Positions 26,244 through 35,998 of a stretch of 64,000 bases of DNA are shown one piece after another. The DNA is taken from positions 128,501 through 192,500 of the forward strand of contig JADJVG010000003.1 in assembly GCA_016716675.1 (NCBI GenBank), in the 5' to 3' direction. Each line of letters begins with the position of its first letter. Within the stretch, counting starts at the first letter, position 1. This DNA is from Hyphomicrobium sp. (GTDB lineage: Bacteria > Pseudomonadota > Alphaproteobacteria > Rhizobiales > Hyphomicrobiaceae). The notes under the pieces are model-generated. The model was given only the letters and a program-made list of their open reading frames with translations. It ran no database searches and had not been told where the DNA came from. A program made the position numbers and the translations under genes.

Positions 26244-26711
26244 ATGGTCGTCAAGCCTGTGGCGTCGATTGCGATGCGCGAGAAAAAGCCGAAATCAGAA
26301 AACAAAACCGGTGCAACGGCGCATGCATCGCGTGCTCGCGTCGCGATCAAGCGGGCTTACGAACCGGCGCAGCCAGATGACGGACTCCGGGTACTCGTTG
26401 ATCGGCTATGGCCGCGCGGGTTGCGTAAGGATCACGCCAGAGTTGATCTGTGGGCCAAGGAGATCGCGCCTAGCAGCGAGCTGAGGCGCTGGTTCGGCCA
26501 CAGTCCTGATCGCTGGGAAGAGTTCAAGAAGAAATACCGCACGGAGCTGTTCGACAACATGGCACAGCTCAACCCGATCCGCGAGGCGCTGGAGCGGGGT
26601 TGCAGTGTGACGCTGCTTTTTGCTGCGCACGACGTCGCCCATAACAATGCTGTTGTCCTCAAGGGCGTCCTCGAAGATGGCGACCTTCCGCGAGCGGGTT
26701 TGAGTGGCTGA
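26244..26711 (+). CDS. DUF488 family protein, YeaO-like
   Basis: 155 residues from ATG 26244, which has AAGGA upstream; an earlier ATG at 26166 gives 181. The core RVLVDRLWPRGLRKDHARVD, then APSSELRRWFGH, WEEFKKKY and VTLLFAAHDVAHNNAVVL, is the compact YeaO-type form. Function unknown. The stretch before residue 40 is basic and probably disordered. Confidence 0.88.
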   Translation: MVVKPVASIAMREKKPKSENKTGATAHASRARVAIKRAYEPAQPDDGLRVLVDRLWPRGLRKDHARVDLWAKEIAPSSELRRWFGHSPDRWEEFKKKYRTELFDNMAQLNPIREALERGCSVTLLFAAHDVAHNNAVVLKGVLEDGDLPRAGLSG

Positions 26712-26752
26712 GATCGCGGCAGAGCACGTCGGCGCCGGCCCTGCGGATCAGG

Positions 26753-27562
26753 TTATGCAGCGTGAGCGGGTAGCCACAGATCGACTTCGGTGCCGGCGTC
26801 TTTGGTGCTGGTGATGATCAGCGCGCCGCCGCAAGCCCGTGCGAATTTGAGGGTGCTTGAAAGGCCCAGTCCTGTGCCGCCGCGCCCCCTGCGCGACGTG
26901 ACGTTTGGCTTGACGGCCTCGGAGAGTTCGTCCGCCGACATGCCAACGCCCGTATCTTGGAATGTGAGCCGGACATATCTTCCGACCGGCAGCCCTGCCG
27001 GTGGGGTTTCATGCGAAGCGTCAAGCGTGACGTTCGCGGCTTTGATGAGGAATGTTCCTCCCGCCGGCATGGCGTAATGGGCATTGAGGGCAATGTTGAT
27101 GATCGCGGCGCTGATATCATTGCTGTCCACCTCGAAGGTCCAGCAGTCATCAGGAATTTCGCTGCGCAGTTCGATGCCCGTGCCGAGCAGACTGCTGAGC
27201 AGGCCGGTGAGATTATTGGTGATGTTGCGGGCGGTGGTGGCGGTTGCGAAACTGTGGAACCCACGCTGCTTCCGAAACAGTGCGGCGTTGGTTGAGGCCG
27301 CCATGTTGCAGGCGAGCACGGCTTCCCGCACCGCTCTGTTCAGTTGCGGTTGGCTGATGCCAGACGCGATGATCTGAATGTTGCCTGCGATGATGGCCAG
27401 GAGGTTGTTGACGTTGTGGGCAATTTCCGCCGCTGTCGGCAGCAAATCTACCGAATCGGCCGGAGCCTTGAGCGCGGCCCGGCCCGCGGCGTTGCAGTCA
27501 GCCAATTTGGTTGGGGCGGTTGATCTTGCGCGCCTGACAGACGTGGAATTTGTGCTTGGCAT
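26753..27562 (-). CDS. Soluble sensor histidine kinase (orphan)
   Basis: 269 residues without membrane segments or sensor domain. A dimerisation helix carries the phosphoacceptor H49 (AEIAHNVNNLLAIIAGN). An HATPase_c domain has the N box (IINIALNAHYAMP), G1 (DTGVGMS) and G2 (GRGGTGLGLSS). ATG 27562 has GAGG nine bases upstream. No response regulator is adjacent, so the partner must be elsewhere, possibly a hybrid or PAS protein. Confidence 0.85.
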   Translation of the reverse strand: MPSTNSTSVRRARSTAPTKLADCNAAGRAALKAPADSVDLLPTAAEIAHNVNNLLAIIAGNIQIIASGISQPQLNRAVREAVLACNMAASTNAALFRKQRGFHSFATATTARNITNNLTGLLSSLLGTGIELRSEIPDDCWTFEVDSNDISAAIINIALNAHYAMPAGGTFLIKAANVTLDASHETPPAGLPVGRYVRLTFQDTGVGMSADELSEAVKPNVTSRRGRGGTGLGLSSTLKFARACGGALIITSTKDAGTEVDLWLPAHAA

Positions 27563-28285
27563 CACACGGCAACCTCACACGAGCCTATCGTCCCCAATAT
27601 ACACGCAGAGGTTGTCCTTCTTGGGTGCTACCGTCAAGCCTGCAAAAACGAAATATTATTAAGTAGTAAAAACAGATAGTTAAGAGCAGCGCTCGGTGCC
27701 TGAGAACCCTCATAGGTTGATGATTGCTGGTTTTGACCGCCAGCATGCGCACGATTTGATTCGTGATTTTGTAGTTGTCGAGTGGCGTCGTGACCGATTG
27801 TCGGGCGTCGAAGACTTAATGTCAGGCGCGGCTGATCCACCCGTAATCAGGCAGTTCCAGACGATCGACGACGTCGCGTCCGAAGGAGTATTTCGCAATT
27901 CGGGAATGGCCGCCGCGGCGAGCACGAGGTTGCGAAAGCCAATCCCAAGGGATGTCCGGGGGCAAACCCCGAACTGAAGCTCTTGGCCACATTCTGTTTC
28001 GAGGCGATGTACGGCCTCAGCAAAGCTTCGTAGCGGGCGAAGGCTTCGCGCTCAATGGAGCGCACCAGCACGCGCTGGATCATGGGCGCTGTTGCGCGCG
28101 TTAGGCGGGGGAACGGTGCGTTTAAACATGGTCAACCCACCTCTCTTGTACGATAACGGCGGGCTGGGTGATGGGTGGCCGTTTTGCGTTGCGCCAATGA
28201 CAGGGTAATCACACTGTTCAATCACCCAATTAGGGCAACGCGCGCCGCAAAGCCGCGAGCGGACCTAAACTGAGAAGCGGAGACA
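27563..28285. other. Long intergenic region, no confident gene
   Basis: About 720 bases between the kinase and the EVE gene. A minus-strand frame at 27847-28083 starts MIQRVLVRSIEREAFARYEA, which looks protein-like for about 40 codons, then becomes low quality; it may be a decayed gene. A plus-strand frame at 27696-27977 has no recognisable content. This is roughly the border between accessory and core-like DNA. Confidence 0.4.
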
Positions 28286-28813
28286 ATGCCGGCAATGGCT
28301 AAGACTACGAAAGCATCACCCGTCTCAGCCAGCGCCACGCCCTCGCGTCGTGACGGCGAGGTTCTCTACTGGCTGTTGAAGTCGGAGCCGGATGTTTTTT
28401 CGTGGGATATGCTGGTTGCAAAAGGAGACGCTGGCGAATCCTGGGACGGCGTGCGCAACTATCTGGCACGCAATAACATGCGCGCCATGCGCGTCGGCGA
28501 TCTGGGGTTCTTCTACCATTCCAATGAGGGCAAGGCGGTCGTTGGCATTTGCGAGATTTGCGCTCCCGCGCATCCCGATGCGACGGATGGGACCGGCACA
28601 TGGGAGTGCGTTGATGTTAAAGCCTTCGCGCCATTGTCAAAGCCCGTTACGCTGGCTGACGTCAAGGCAAACCCCAAGCTCGCGAAGATGGCGCTTGTCA
28701 CCTCGATGCGCTTGTCGGTTCAGCCGGTAACCGCAGATGAATGGAAAGAGGTCTGCCGTATGGGTGGTTGGACTGCGGCCAAAGCGGCGCGACCGGCAAA
28801 ATCGCGCGCATGA
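28286..28813 (+). CDS. EVE domain-containing protein
   Basis: 175 residues. A disordered basic start precedes an EVE (PUA-like) domain: YWLLKSEPDVFSWDML, then WDGVRNYLARNNMRAM, LGFFYHSNEGKAVVG and MRLSVQPVTADEW. EVE/PUA-like folds bind modified bases in nucleic acids; bacterial stand-alone members are poorly characterised. Its stop overlaps the next start (ATGA), so the two are co-translated. Confidence 0.92.
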   Translation: MPAMAKTTKASPVSASATPSRRDGEVLYWLLKSEPDVFSWDMLVAKGDAGESWDGVRNYLARNNMRAMRVGDLGFFYHSNEGKAVVGICEICAPAHPDATDGTGTWECVDVKAFAPLSKPVTLADVKANPKLAKMALVTSMRLSVQPVTADEWKEVCRMGGWTAAKAARPAKSRA

Positions 28814-29484
28814 GCAATACCAGCAAGCGCGCACCACAAACCATCGACAGCGCCGAGGCCTTCGTTCGTGATAACACGCACTTGATGGCGCCGCCCTTGG
28901 TGCCGGAGATCAGGCTGCACCTGGCCGAAGAGTCCGTGCCGATTTGGCAGAAATCGGAAGAGGAACTCGGCGAGATGAACGTCCCGCCGCCTTTTTGGGC
29001 GTTCGCATGGGCCGGTGGACAAGCGCTCGCCCGCTATTTGCTGGATCACCCGGCGCTCTGTAACGATCAGAGCGTTATCGATCTTGGCGCCGGATCGGGA
29101 TTGACCGCAATCGCCGCTGCAAAATCGGGCGCCCGCTCTGTGTTGGCTGCCGATATCGATCAATTCGCACGCACGTCCTGCCGGCTTAACGCCGCGGCGA
29201 ACGGCGTGGCAGTGACGGTGACGGGTGACGATTTACTCAAGATGCCAGCCACGAAAGCTGGCGTGGTGCTGATCGGCGATCTGTTTTACGAACGCGCGTT
29301 GGCCGATCAGGTCATCGCCTACGTCGATAAGGCCAAGGCGCTTGGAGCCGCCGTCTATATCGGCGATCCGCAGCGCAGCTACTTCCCGCGCGACCGCTTT
29401 ACCCTTTTGGCCAGCTATCAGGTGCCCGTGACCCGCGAACTCGAAGACTCCGAGATCAAAAAGACCGCCGTCTGGCGCGCCTGA
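28810..29484 (+). CDS. Class I SAM-dependent methyltransferase, METTL20/ETFB-lysine type
   Basis: 224 residues. The SAM motif VIDLGAGSGLTA is at 89-100, after the hallmark PPPFWAFAWAGGQALARYLL (60-79). FVRDNTHLMAPPLVPEIRLH at the N-terminus matches the family that methylates lysines of the electron transfer flavoprotein beta subunit (METTL20), with a characterised Agrobacterium homologue that also acts on ribosomal protein L7/L12. ATG 28810 overlaps the EVE stop. Confidence 0.85.
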   Translation: MSNTSKRAPQTIDSAEAFVRDNTHLMAPPLVPEIRLHLAEESVPIWQKSEEELGEMNVPPPFWAFAWAGGQALARYLLDHPALCNDQSVIDLGAGSGLTAIAAAKSGARSVLAADIDQFARTSCRLNAAANGVAVTVTGDDLLKMPATKAGVVLIGDLFYERALADQVIAYVDKAKALGAAVYIGDPQRSYFPRDRFTLLASYQVPVTRELEDSEIKKTAVWRA

Positions 29485-29633
29485 GGCTGCGGAAGCCGCT
29501 CAGTCCCGGTCAGCCGAACCGGTTTTGTGCCCTAAACTTTAGACGTATGAACAAGTTGTGGTGCACCGTCCAACCTCTCATAATGGCCTCATAAAGGCCG
29601 CACAGCAGACGGCCTCCCCGGAGGAGTACGCGC

Positions 29634-31574
29634 ATGTCAGAGAAGATCTATCCCGTCCCCGCCCAATGGGCCGAGCGGGCCCTTATCAACGCGGCTTCGT
29701 ACAAAACGATGTACGAGCAATCTGTTTCCGATCCGGCCTCATTCTGGGGCGAGCAAGGCAAGCGTCTCGAATGGATGCGGCCCTACACGAAGGTCAAAGC
29801 AACATCCTTCAAGCCGGGCGCGGTCGATATCCGCTGGTTTGAAGACGGCACGTTGAACGTTTCGGCAAACTGTATCGATCGCCATCTCGCAAAGCGCGGC
29901 GATCAGGTCGCCATCATTTGGGAAGGCGACAACCCGAACGAAAGCGAGCAGATCACCTATCGTCAGCTCTATGAGCGCGTGCAGCGGTTCGCCAACGTGC
30001 TCAAGAAGCACGGCGTCAAGAAGGGCGATCGCGTCACCATCTATCTGCCGATGATCCCGGAAGCGGCCTACGCCATGCTGGCGTGCGCGCGCGTCGGTGC
30101 GATCCACTCGATCGTCTTTGGCGGTTTTTCACCCGATAGCCTTCAGAACCGCGTCGAGGACGCCGATTCGAAGCTCGTTATCACGGCCGATGAAAGTATG
30201 CGCGGCGGCAAGGCCGTGGCGCTGAAGAAGAACGCCGATGTCGCGCTTTCCAAGTGCAAAGACGACGTGAAAATGTTGGTCGTGCGCCGTACCGGCAACC
30301 CAGTGCCGTGGAAGGAGGGCCGCGATTTCTGGCTGCACGAAGAGATGCTGACGGTTCCGGCGGACTGCCCGCCCGAAGAAATGAGCGCCGAAGATCCGCT
30401 GTTCATCCTCTACACATCGGGATCGACGGGGCGGCCGAAGGGCGTCGTGCACTCGACCGGCGGCTATCTGCTGTACTCCGCGATGACGCATCAGTTCGTG
30501 TTCGATTATCACGACGGCGACATCTACTGGTGCACCGCCGACGTGGGCTGGGTCACAGGACACAGCTACATCGTCTACGGTCCGCTTGCCAACGGCGCGA
30601 CCACGCTGATGTTCGAAGGCATACCGACCTACCCAACGTCGTCGCGCTTCTGGAACGTCATCGATAAGTGGAAAGTATCGATCTTCTACACGGCACCGAC
30701 TGCTATCCGCTCGCTGATGGGCGCCGGCGACGAACTCGTGAAGCGCACCGACCGTTCGTCGTTGCGCCTGCTCGGGTCCGTTGGTGAGCCGATCAATCCG
30801 GAAGCCTGGGAATGGTATTATCACGTCGTCGGCGACAGCCGCTGCCCGATTGTCGATACGTGGTGGCAGACCGAGACCGGTGGCATTTTGATTACCCCGC
30901 TGCCGGGCGCCATTGCGCTGAAGCCGGGATCTGCAACGCTGCCGTTCTTCGGCGTGCAGCCTGCACTCGTTGATGATAAAGGCCAGTTCCTCGACGGCGA
31001 AGCGCAGGGCAACCTCGTGATCCTCGATAGTTGGCCGGGCCAGTCGCGCACGATCTACAATGATCACGAGCGCTTCGAGCAGACCTACTTCTCGGCCTAT
31101 CCGGGCATGTACTTTACCGGCGATGGCTGCCGCCGCGACGCTGACGGCTACTACTGGATCACGGGCCGCGTCGACGACGTGATCAACGTTTCGGGGCATC
31201 GCATGGGAACAGCGGAAGTCGAAAGTGCGCTGGTCTCCCATCCGAAGGTCTCGGAAGCCGCCGTCGTCGGCTATCCCCACGACATCAAGGGCCAGGGCAT
31301 CTACTGCTATGTGACGCTCAACGCCGGCCTTGAAGGTGATGACGCACTCCGCAAGGAGCTGGTGGCACACGTGCGCAAGGAGATCGGGCCGATCGCGTCG
31401 CCTGATCTCATCCAGTTCTCACCTGGTTTGCCGAAGACCCGCTCGGGCAAGATCATGCGCCGCATTCTGCGCAAGATCGCCGAGGATGATTTCGGCAGCC
31501 TTGGCGATACTTCGACACTGGCAGATCCGTCCGTCGTTGAAGATCTGATCGGCAACCGCCAGAACCGCCGTTAA
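29634..31574 (+). CDS. acs: Acetyl-CoA synthetase
   Basis: 646 residues, the standard length. It makes acetyl-CoA from acetate, ATP and CoA. The phosphate loop TSGSTGRPKG starts at residue 261, WWQTETGG is present, and PKTRSGKIMRRILR contains K606, the lysine normally controlled by acetylation. ATG 29634 is preceded by CCGGAGGAG. It stands alone and ends at an intrinsic terminator. Confidence 0.97.
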   Translation: MSEKIYPVPAQWAERALINAASYKTMYEQSVSDPASFWGEQGKRLEWMRPYTKVKATSFKPGAVDIRWFEDGTLNVSANCIDRHLAKRGDQVAIIWEGDNPNESEQITYRQLYERVQRFANVLKKHGVKKGDRVTIYLPMIPEAAYAMLACARVGAIHSIVFGGFSPDSLQNRVEDADSKLVITADESMRGGKAVALKKNADVALSKCKDDVKMLVVRRTGNPVPWKEGRDFWLHEEMLTVPADCPPEEMSAEDPLFILYTSGSTGRPKGVVHSTGGYLLYSAMTHQFVFDYHDGDIYWCTADVGWVTGHSYIVYGPLANGATTLMFEGIPTYPTSSRFWNVIDKWKVSIFYTAPTAIRSLMGAGDELVKRTDRSSLRLLGSVGEPINPEAWEWYYHVVGDSRCPIVDTWWQTETGGILITPLPGAIALKPGSATLPFFGVQPALVDDKGQFLDGEAQGNLVILDSWPGQSRTIYNDHERFEQTYFSAYPGMYFTGDGCRRDADGYYWITGRVDDVINVSGHRMGTAEVESALVSHPKVSEAAVVGYPHDIKGQGIYCYVTLNAGLEGDDALRKELVAHVRKEIGPIASPDLIQFSPGLPKTRSGKIMRRILRKIAEDDFGSLGDTSTLADPSVVEDLIGNRQNRR

Positions 31575-31617
31575 GCGGCAGCTGATCGCCGCCAGACGGT
31601 GATCGCAAGATAAAACA

Positions 31618-31644
31618 GGGCACGGTCTCGCGACCGTGCCCTTT
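31618..31644 (+). terminator. Intrinsic terminator after acs
   Basis: GGGCACGGTC, loop TCGC, GACCGTGCCC, then TTT: a perfect ten-base stem 43 bases after the acs stop. The T-tract is short. Confidence 0.8.
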
Positions 31645-31701
31645 GTCGTTGTGAGGACAGGCATTGTGATGGGGGGATTTTCCGGCGCGCCGGAAAGCAC
31701 A

Positions 31702-31729
31702 ACGGGCGCCCACGACAGGCGCCCGTTTT
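31702..31729 (+). terminator. Second hairpin with T-tract in the acs/TadG gap
   Basis: ACGGGCGCC, loop CACGACA, GGCGCCCGT, then TTT on the plus strand. Both flanking genes end here, so it may be a backup terminator. Confidence 0.65.
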
Positions 31730-31759
31730 ATAATCTTGCAGATGCGTGGAGCGTGAAAC

Positions 31760-33058
31760 CTATTTCGAAATCCGCAGCGCCGTCAGCTTGACCGCGAAGT
31801 TGTTGAAAGCCCGTTCAAGTTCTTCAGCGTTCGCAGCATTGGCATAGTAGCCGTCGCCCGAGGTCGCACAGGCTTTCAGCGTCTGTTGCGCGTCAACTGG
31901 TGCATCGAATGCCACCGAGAAGACCACGACATCTTTGCCGGCCGCCTTCATGGCGTTGCACATCGCAATGGCCTGAGTTTTGGACCAGTTGCCGTTGTTC
32001 GTCTTGGTGCCGTGATAAGCGGTGTTGAAGCTGCCGTCCGTCATCAGAACGACCGCCTTGATGAGCTTGCCCTGACCGACGCGTGAATAGGTGTCGGGAG
32101 CGCTGTCGCCGCCGAACGTCGTGCTCCACTGTTCCGAAATAAGATTCCAGCCCCACTGCACGCCGAGGTGACCGGCGGTCCAGCCTTCAGCCGAGAAGCC
32201 ATTGACGGCTTGGATTAGGGAAGCGCGATCGTCAGACAGCGGCACGAGCGTTGCCGATGGGCATGTATAGGCATTCTTCGGCGTGTAAGCGTCGGAGTTG
32301 TCGATATCGTCGTCGCCGTCGGCCTTGACGAGGAACGGTACGCTCGAAGCGGGTGCATCGATGATGGCGGCATCCGTGCGTTCGGTCACGCATCCGTCCA
32401 GGCTGCGGTTCGCCGAAGCGTTGGCGGCGTATGAGCCAAGGTTAATTCCGGACGAGTATGGTGCCAAACCGATACGAACGCGGTTTGTGCCAGTTTTTTG
32501 TTCCGGGATGAGACGGTTGGCAAATTGTTCGAAAGCTGACTTCAAGGCGTCAATTTTGCGCTTACCGTCAACAGTTTCATTCATCGAGCCGGTGATGTCG
32601 AGCGCCATGCCAACTTCGATATCTTTCTGCTGATATGTCGCCGCCGAAGAGACAGGTATGTCCAGCGTCTCAAAACCGCCAACGCGGGCGAGGGTCATGT
32701 TCACGGAGGACTGGACATCGATGTCGACCGTTCCATTGGTGCGGTCGAGCTTTACGATCGGTAGGCCGACCGTACCCATGGCCTTGGCGGGCTTGACGTT
32801 TTCATCGAAGAACGATTTCGCGAGATCGGCAATTTCAGTGTCGGAAAGCTGACCATCGAGGAGTGCTCTGCCGGCGGCCAGAGAGGCTGCATCAACGGCG
32901 CTGATCACGCGTGAGCGCATGTCGATGGCGCGGGTGTAATCGATCGCGACAGCTCCCATGAAAAACAGCACGAATGTCATGAGGCCAAACATTAGTGCGA
33001 CGGACCCTCGCTCGTCCGAGCTGAAGGACTTTTCGGACGGCTGCCAAAGGGTGATCAT
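31760..33058 (-). CDS. TadE/TadG-like protein with von Willebrand factor A domain
   Basis: 432 residues. An N-terminal type IV pilin-like/TadE segment (ERGSVALMFGLMTFVLFFMG) anchors the protein. From about residue 155 a vWA domain begins with DIEVGMALDITGSMNE, a MIDAS-like DxTGS motif, followed by VVLMTDGSFN. Such proteins accompany Flp/Tad pilus systems as TadG or pseudopilin-like factors, but no other tad gene is next to it. ATG 33058 has GGAG seven bases upstream; a frame to 33094 is longer but lacks one. Several cysteine-containing loops suggest a secreted, disulfide-bonded domain. Confidence 0.85.
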   Translation of the reverse strand: MITLWQPSEKSFSSDERGSVALMFGLMTFVLFFMGAVAIDYTRAIDMRSRVISAVDAASLAAGRALLDGQLSDTEIADLAKSFFDENVKPAKAMGTVGLPIVKLDRTNGTVDIDVQSSVNMTLARVGGFETLDIPVSSAATYQQKDIEVGMALDITGSMNETVDGKRKIDALKSAFEQFANRLIPEQKTGTNRVRIGLAPYSSGINLGSYAANASANRSLDGCVTERTDAAIIDAPASSVPFLVKADGDDDIDNSDAYTPKNAYTCPSATLVPLSDDRASLIQAVNGFSAEGWTAGHLGVQWGWNLISEQWSTTFGGDSAPDTYSRVGQGKLIKAVVLMTDGSFNTAYHGTKTNNGNWSKTQAIAMCNAMKAAGKDVVVFSVAFDAPVDAQQTLKACATSGDGYYANAANAEELERAFNNFAVKLTALRISK

Positions 33059-33240
33059 GTGTGTCTCCGTGATACATCGAGGCTTGATGATCACGGATGA
33101 TGCAACGCGGGTGCCGTCTTAACGGTTTGAAAAGCAACCTCCCGGGCGGCCTTTAAGTGTGGTGTAAAAGTTATGAAAATCTCGGCTAAACATTTGCTGG
33201 CGTTTGAGTTTTATTGTTTTCGCAGTTGCTCAAATTTGGC

Positions 33241-33450
33241 CTAAAAATCACTCGCGATGCCGCCCTTCTCCCAGTCACCGAAGCGCACCGGATCTGGTCC
33301 ATCCCGTCCACCGACCTCAGGCGCGGCCGGTGCGGTAGCGGAGGCTCTTTGGCGGCGGCGCTCTTCGGCTTCCGCCAGTGCGCGTTGGGCTTCCGGCGTC
33401 AGGGGCCGTGGCACCCCGGGGTCTGCGGCCTTCACATCGGTCTCTGACAT
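33241..33450 (-). CDS. DUF1674 protein, SDHAF4-like succinate dehydrogenase assembly factor
   Basis: A 69-residue protein ending in the conserved tail GRDGPDPVRFGDWEKGGIAS. In mitochondria this family (SDHAF4) helps assemble flavinylated SdhA; the bacterial role is assumed similar. The start is the ATG at 33450 (MSETDVKAADPG); upstream codons in frame are not family-like. It diverges from htpX, an arrangement I know from Hyphomicrobiales. Confidence 0.9.
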   Translation of the reverse strand: MSETDVKAADPGVPRPLTPEAQRALAEAEERRRQRASATAPAAPEVGGRDGPDPVRFGDWEKGGIASDF

Positions 33451-33583
33451 TATAACGATCCAAATTTTGAGCCTTGCCGAGCCGATGGGTGGCAAACCCC
33501 TTAACCCGGCAGTCCATCCACCATATATACCACTCCAGCCGGCAGGCGGATGACCAAGGTGCCGCGCCGGGGGAGACCGACCC

Positions 33584-34570
33584 ATGCCCATGAACTACGC
33601 CAAGACCGCTTTGCTGCTCGCGATGCTGACCGCGATTTTCGTGGCTATGGGCGCGCTTGTCGGTGGCCGCTCCGGTCTGATGGTTGCGTTCATCATTGCA
33701 CTATTCATGAACGCTATGAGCCTTTGGAAGTCGGACACGATGGTTCTGAAGATGTTCAAGGCGCAGGAGGTCGATCCGAAGTCCGCGCCGGACTTGTATG
33801 CCTTAGTCGGTTCGCTCGCCGAACGTGCGGGCCTGCCCATGCCGCGCGTTTACATTATGAATAATCCGCAGCCCAACGCCTTCGCCACGGGGCGCAGCCC
33901 GTCGCGCTCGGCCGTCGCCATTTCAACCGGACTGCTGGAAACGCTCAATCGTGAAGAATTGGCGGGCGTCATCGCCCACGAGTTGGCTCACATCAAGAAC
34001 CGCGACACGCTGACCATGGCGGTGGCGGCGACCATCGGCGGTGCTGTCTCTATGTTTGCGCAGTATCTGCAAATCGGCGCTCTGTTCGGATCGGGCCGCG
34101 AAGATCGCGGCGGCATGGGCATGATCGGCACTCTGGCCGCGATGATCGTTGCGCCGATGGCGGCCATGCTGGTGCAGATGTCAATCAGCCGGTCGCGTGA
34201 ATATGCCGCCGACCGCATGGGCGCCATGATTGCCGGAAATCCGCTGTGGCTGGCCTCCGCGCTCAGGAAGATTAACGCCAAGGCCCGTCAAATCGTAAAC
34301 CCGCGCGCCGAGGCCATTCCGGCGGCCGCGCATATGTTCATCATCAATCCGCTCAACGGCCGCGGCATTGACAGCATGTTCTCAACGCACCCCAATGTCG
34401 ATAATCGTATCGCAGAGCTTGAAGCCTTGGCGCGCGAGATGGGCATTTCCGATTCGCTGCCGCCGAGTGATGGAGGACGAACGGATGGCGTTGAAGTCAG
34501 CGGCGGTGACCCGCGCGAAGTATGGGTTGCCGGCCAGAGCCATAGCCGCCCGCGGCGGCCGTGGGGTTGA
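33584..34570 (+). CDS. htpX: Protease HtpX, M48 family zinc metalloprotease
   Basis: 328 residues. Two N-terminal membrane helices (about 7-40) are followed by the zinc motif HELAH at 132-136 and SREYAADRMGA, which carries the third ligand. It degrades damaged membrane proteins with FtsH. The C-terminal tail of about 40 residues is polar and variable. ATG 33584 or 33590 both fit the GGGGAG site. The rRNA methyltransferase starts three bases after its stop. Confidence 0.95.
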   Translation: MPMNYAKTALLLAMLTAIFVAMGALVGGRSGLMVAFIIALFMNAMSLWKSDTMVLKMFKAQEVDPKSAPDLYALVGSLAERAGLPMPRVYIMNNPQPNAFATGRSPSRSAVAISTGLLETLNREELAGVIAHELAHIKNRDTLTMAVAATIGGAVSMFAQYLQIGALFGSGREDRGGMGMIGTLAAMIVAPMAAMLVQMSISRSREYAADRMGAMIAGNPLWLASALRKINAKARQIVNPRAEAIPAAAHMFIINPLNGRGIDSMFSTHPNVDNRIAELEALAREMGISDSLPPSDGGRTDGVEVSGGDPREVWVAGQSHSRPRRPWG

Positions 34571-34573
34571 GGC

Positions 34574-35998
34574 GTGAGTTCCGATCAGACGGCGCCACCT
34601 TCCAAAGACGCAAAACCCAAAAAGATACTGCCACTGCGCGAGCGGCCGAGGCGCGGCAAGGACTCGAAATGGCAGACGCCGGCGCTGCGCGCTCCCGATG
34701 GCATGAATGCGCGCGATGTTGCGGTTTCGGCGTTGTTCTCGGTATTTGTTGAAAAGCGCGCCTTTGATGACGTGTTCAACAAGGCGGCGGCAACGCGCCA
34801 CTTGGAGCCGCGCGACCGTGCCTTTGCCCGCGTGATTGCGGCAACCGTGCTGCGCCATCACGGCGAACTGCGCGCGGTCATCAGCCGTTTTCTCGAAAAG
34901 CCGTTACCTGAGCACCAAGGCCGGTTGGAGCAGATTTTGCTCTCCGCCGCGGCGCAGTTGCTGTTTCTGCAAACCGCCCCGCATGCTGCGATCTCGCTCG
35001 CCGTCGATCAGTGTCGCGCGGACAAGTCAGCGGAGCGGTTCGCAAAGTTGACCAACGCCGTGTTGCGCCGGGTCAGCGATCAGGGCCCCGCTATCCTGGC
35101 GACGCTCGATCCTGTGGCGCTCAATATTCCCGCTTGGTTGCTGGCGCGCTGGCAGGCGACGTTTGGAACGGAGGTGGCGCGCGCCATCGCTGCGGCGTCG
35201 CTGATGGAAGCGCCGCTCGACCTGACGGTGAGGTCGGACGCGGCTCAGTGGGCCGATCATCTGGGCGGCATTGCATTGCCGACGGGCTCTGTGCGGTTAT
35301 CGGGTGCCGGGCGCATTGAAGAGTTGTCGGGTTACGACGACGGTGCTTGGTGGGTGCAGGACGCTGCCGCAGCACTTCCTGCAAAACTGCTCGGCGCCGT
35401 CGCCGGCAAAGATGTCGCTGACTTGTGCGCGGCGCCCGGTGGAAAGACGGCACAACTCGCCGCCGCTGGCGCGCAGGTGACGGCGGTTGACAAATCTCCG
35501 GGCCGTCTCAACCGGCTGAAAGAGAACGCCACGCGCTTAGGGCTGAATGTGGAAACGTTGGTCGGTGACGCGTCAGAATTTGCGCCGGGCCGCATGTTCG
35601 ACGCGATCCTGATCGACGCGCCGTGCACAGCAACGGGCACCGTCCGCCGCCATCCTGATATTTTGATTTTGAAGCGCGATGAAGATGTCGCCGCGCTCGC
35701 CGCCTTGCAGAGCCGCATTCTCGACGGCGCTGCGGCGTCGCTGAAGCCCGGTGGCACGCTGGTTTACTGCACCTGTTCGCTGGAGCCCGAGGAAGGCGCC
35801 AACCAGATCGACCGCTTCCTCGCTGGCCATCCGGAATTCCGCCGTTCGGAGATCGACGCGGCGGCGCTGGGGCTCGATCCATCATGGCTTTCGGCGGCCG
35901 GTGATTTGCGAACCTTGCCCTGCCACCTTGCCGATTTGCCCGCCGGAATGACCGGAATGGATGGCTTTTTTGCCGCCAAGCTGGAGCGAATGGCGTAA
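34574..35998 (+). CDS. rsmB: RsmB-like rRNA cytosine-C5 methyltransferase
   Basis: 474 residues. An N-terminal NusB-like domain (RDVAVSALFSVFVEKRAFDD to about 180) is followed by a Rossmann methyltransferase domain. The SAM loop is DLCAAPGGKTAQLA. The two active-site cysteines are in DAPCTATGT and YCTCSLEPEEGANQ. GTG 34574 lies three bases after htpX. In E. coli this family methylates C967 of 16S rRNA; the exact target here is inferred. Confidence 0.92.
   Translation: MSSDQTAPPSKDAKPKKILPLRERPRRGKDSKWQTPALRAPDGMNARDVAVSALFSVFVEKRAFDDVFNKAAATRHLEPRDRAFARVIAATVLRHHGELRAVISRFLEKPLPEHQGRLEQILLSAAAQLLFLQTAPHAAISLAVDQCRADKSAERFAKLTNAVLRRVSDQGPAILATLDPVALNIPAWLLARWQATFGTEVARAIAAASLMEAPLDLTVRSDAAQWADHLGGIALPTGSVRLSGAGRIEELSGYDDGAWWVQDAAAALPAKLLGAVAGKDVADLCAAPGGKTAQLAAAGAQVTAVDKSPGRLNRLKENATRLGLNVETLVGDASEFAPGRMFDAILIDAPCTATGTVRRHPDILILKRDEDVAALAALQSRILDGAAASLKPGGTLVYCTCSLEPEEGANQIDRFLAGHPEFRRSEIDAAALGLDPSWLSAAGDLRTLPCHLADLPAGMTGMDGFFAAKLERMA

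Noticed and set aside
30129..31370. 413-codon minus-strand open frame
   Set aside because: It lies entirely antisense within acs and has no family-like content; long antisense frames are common in GC-rich genes.
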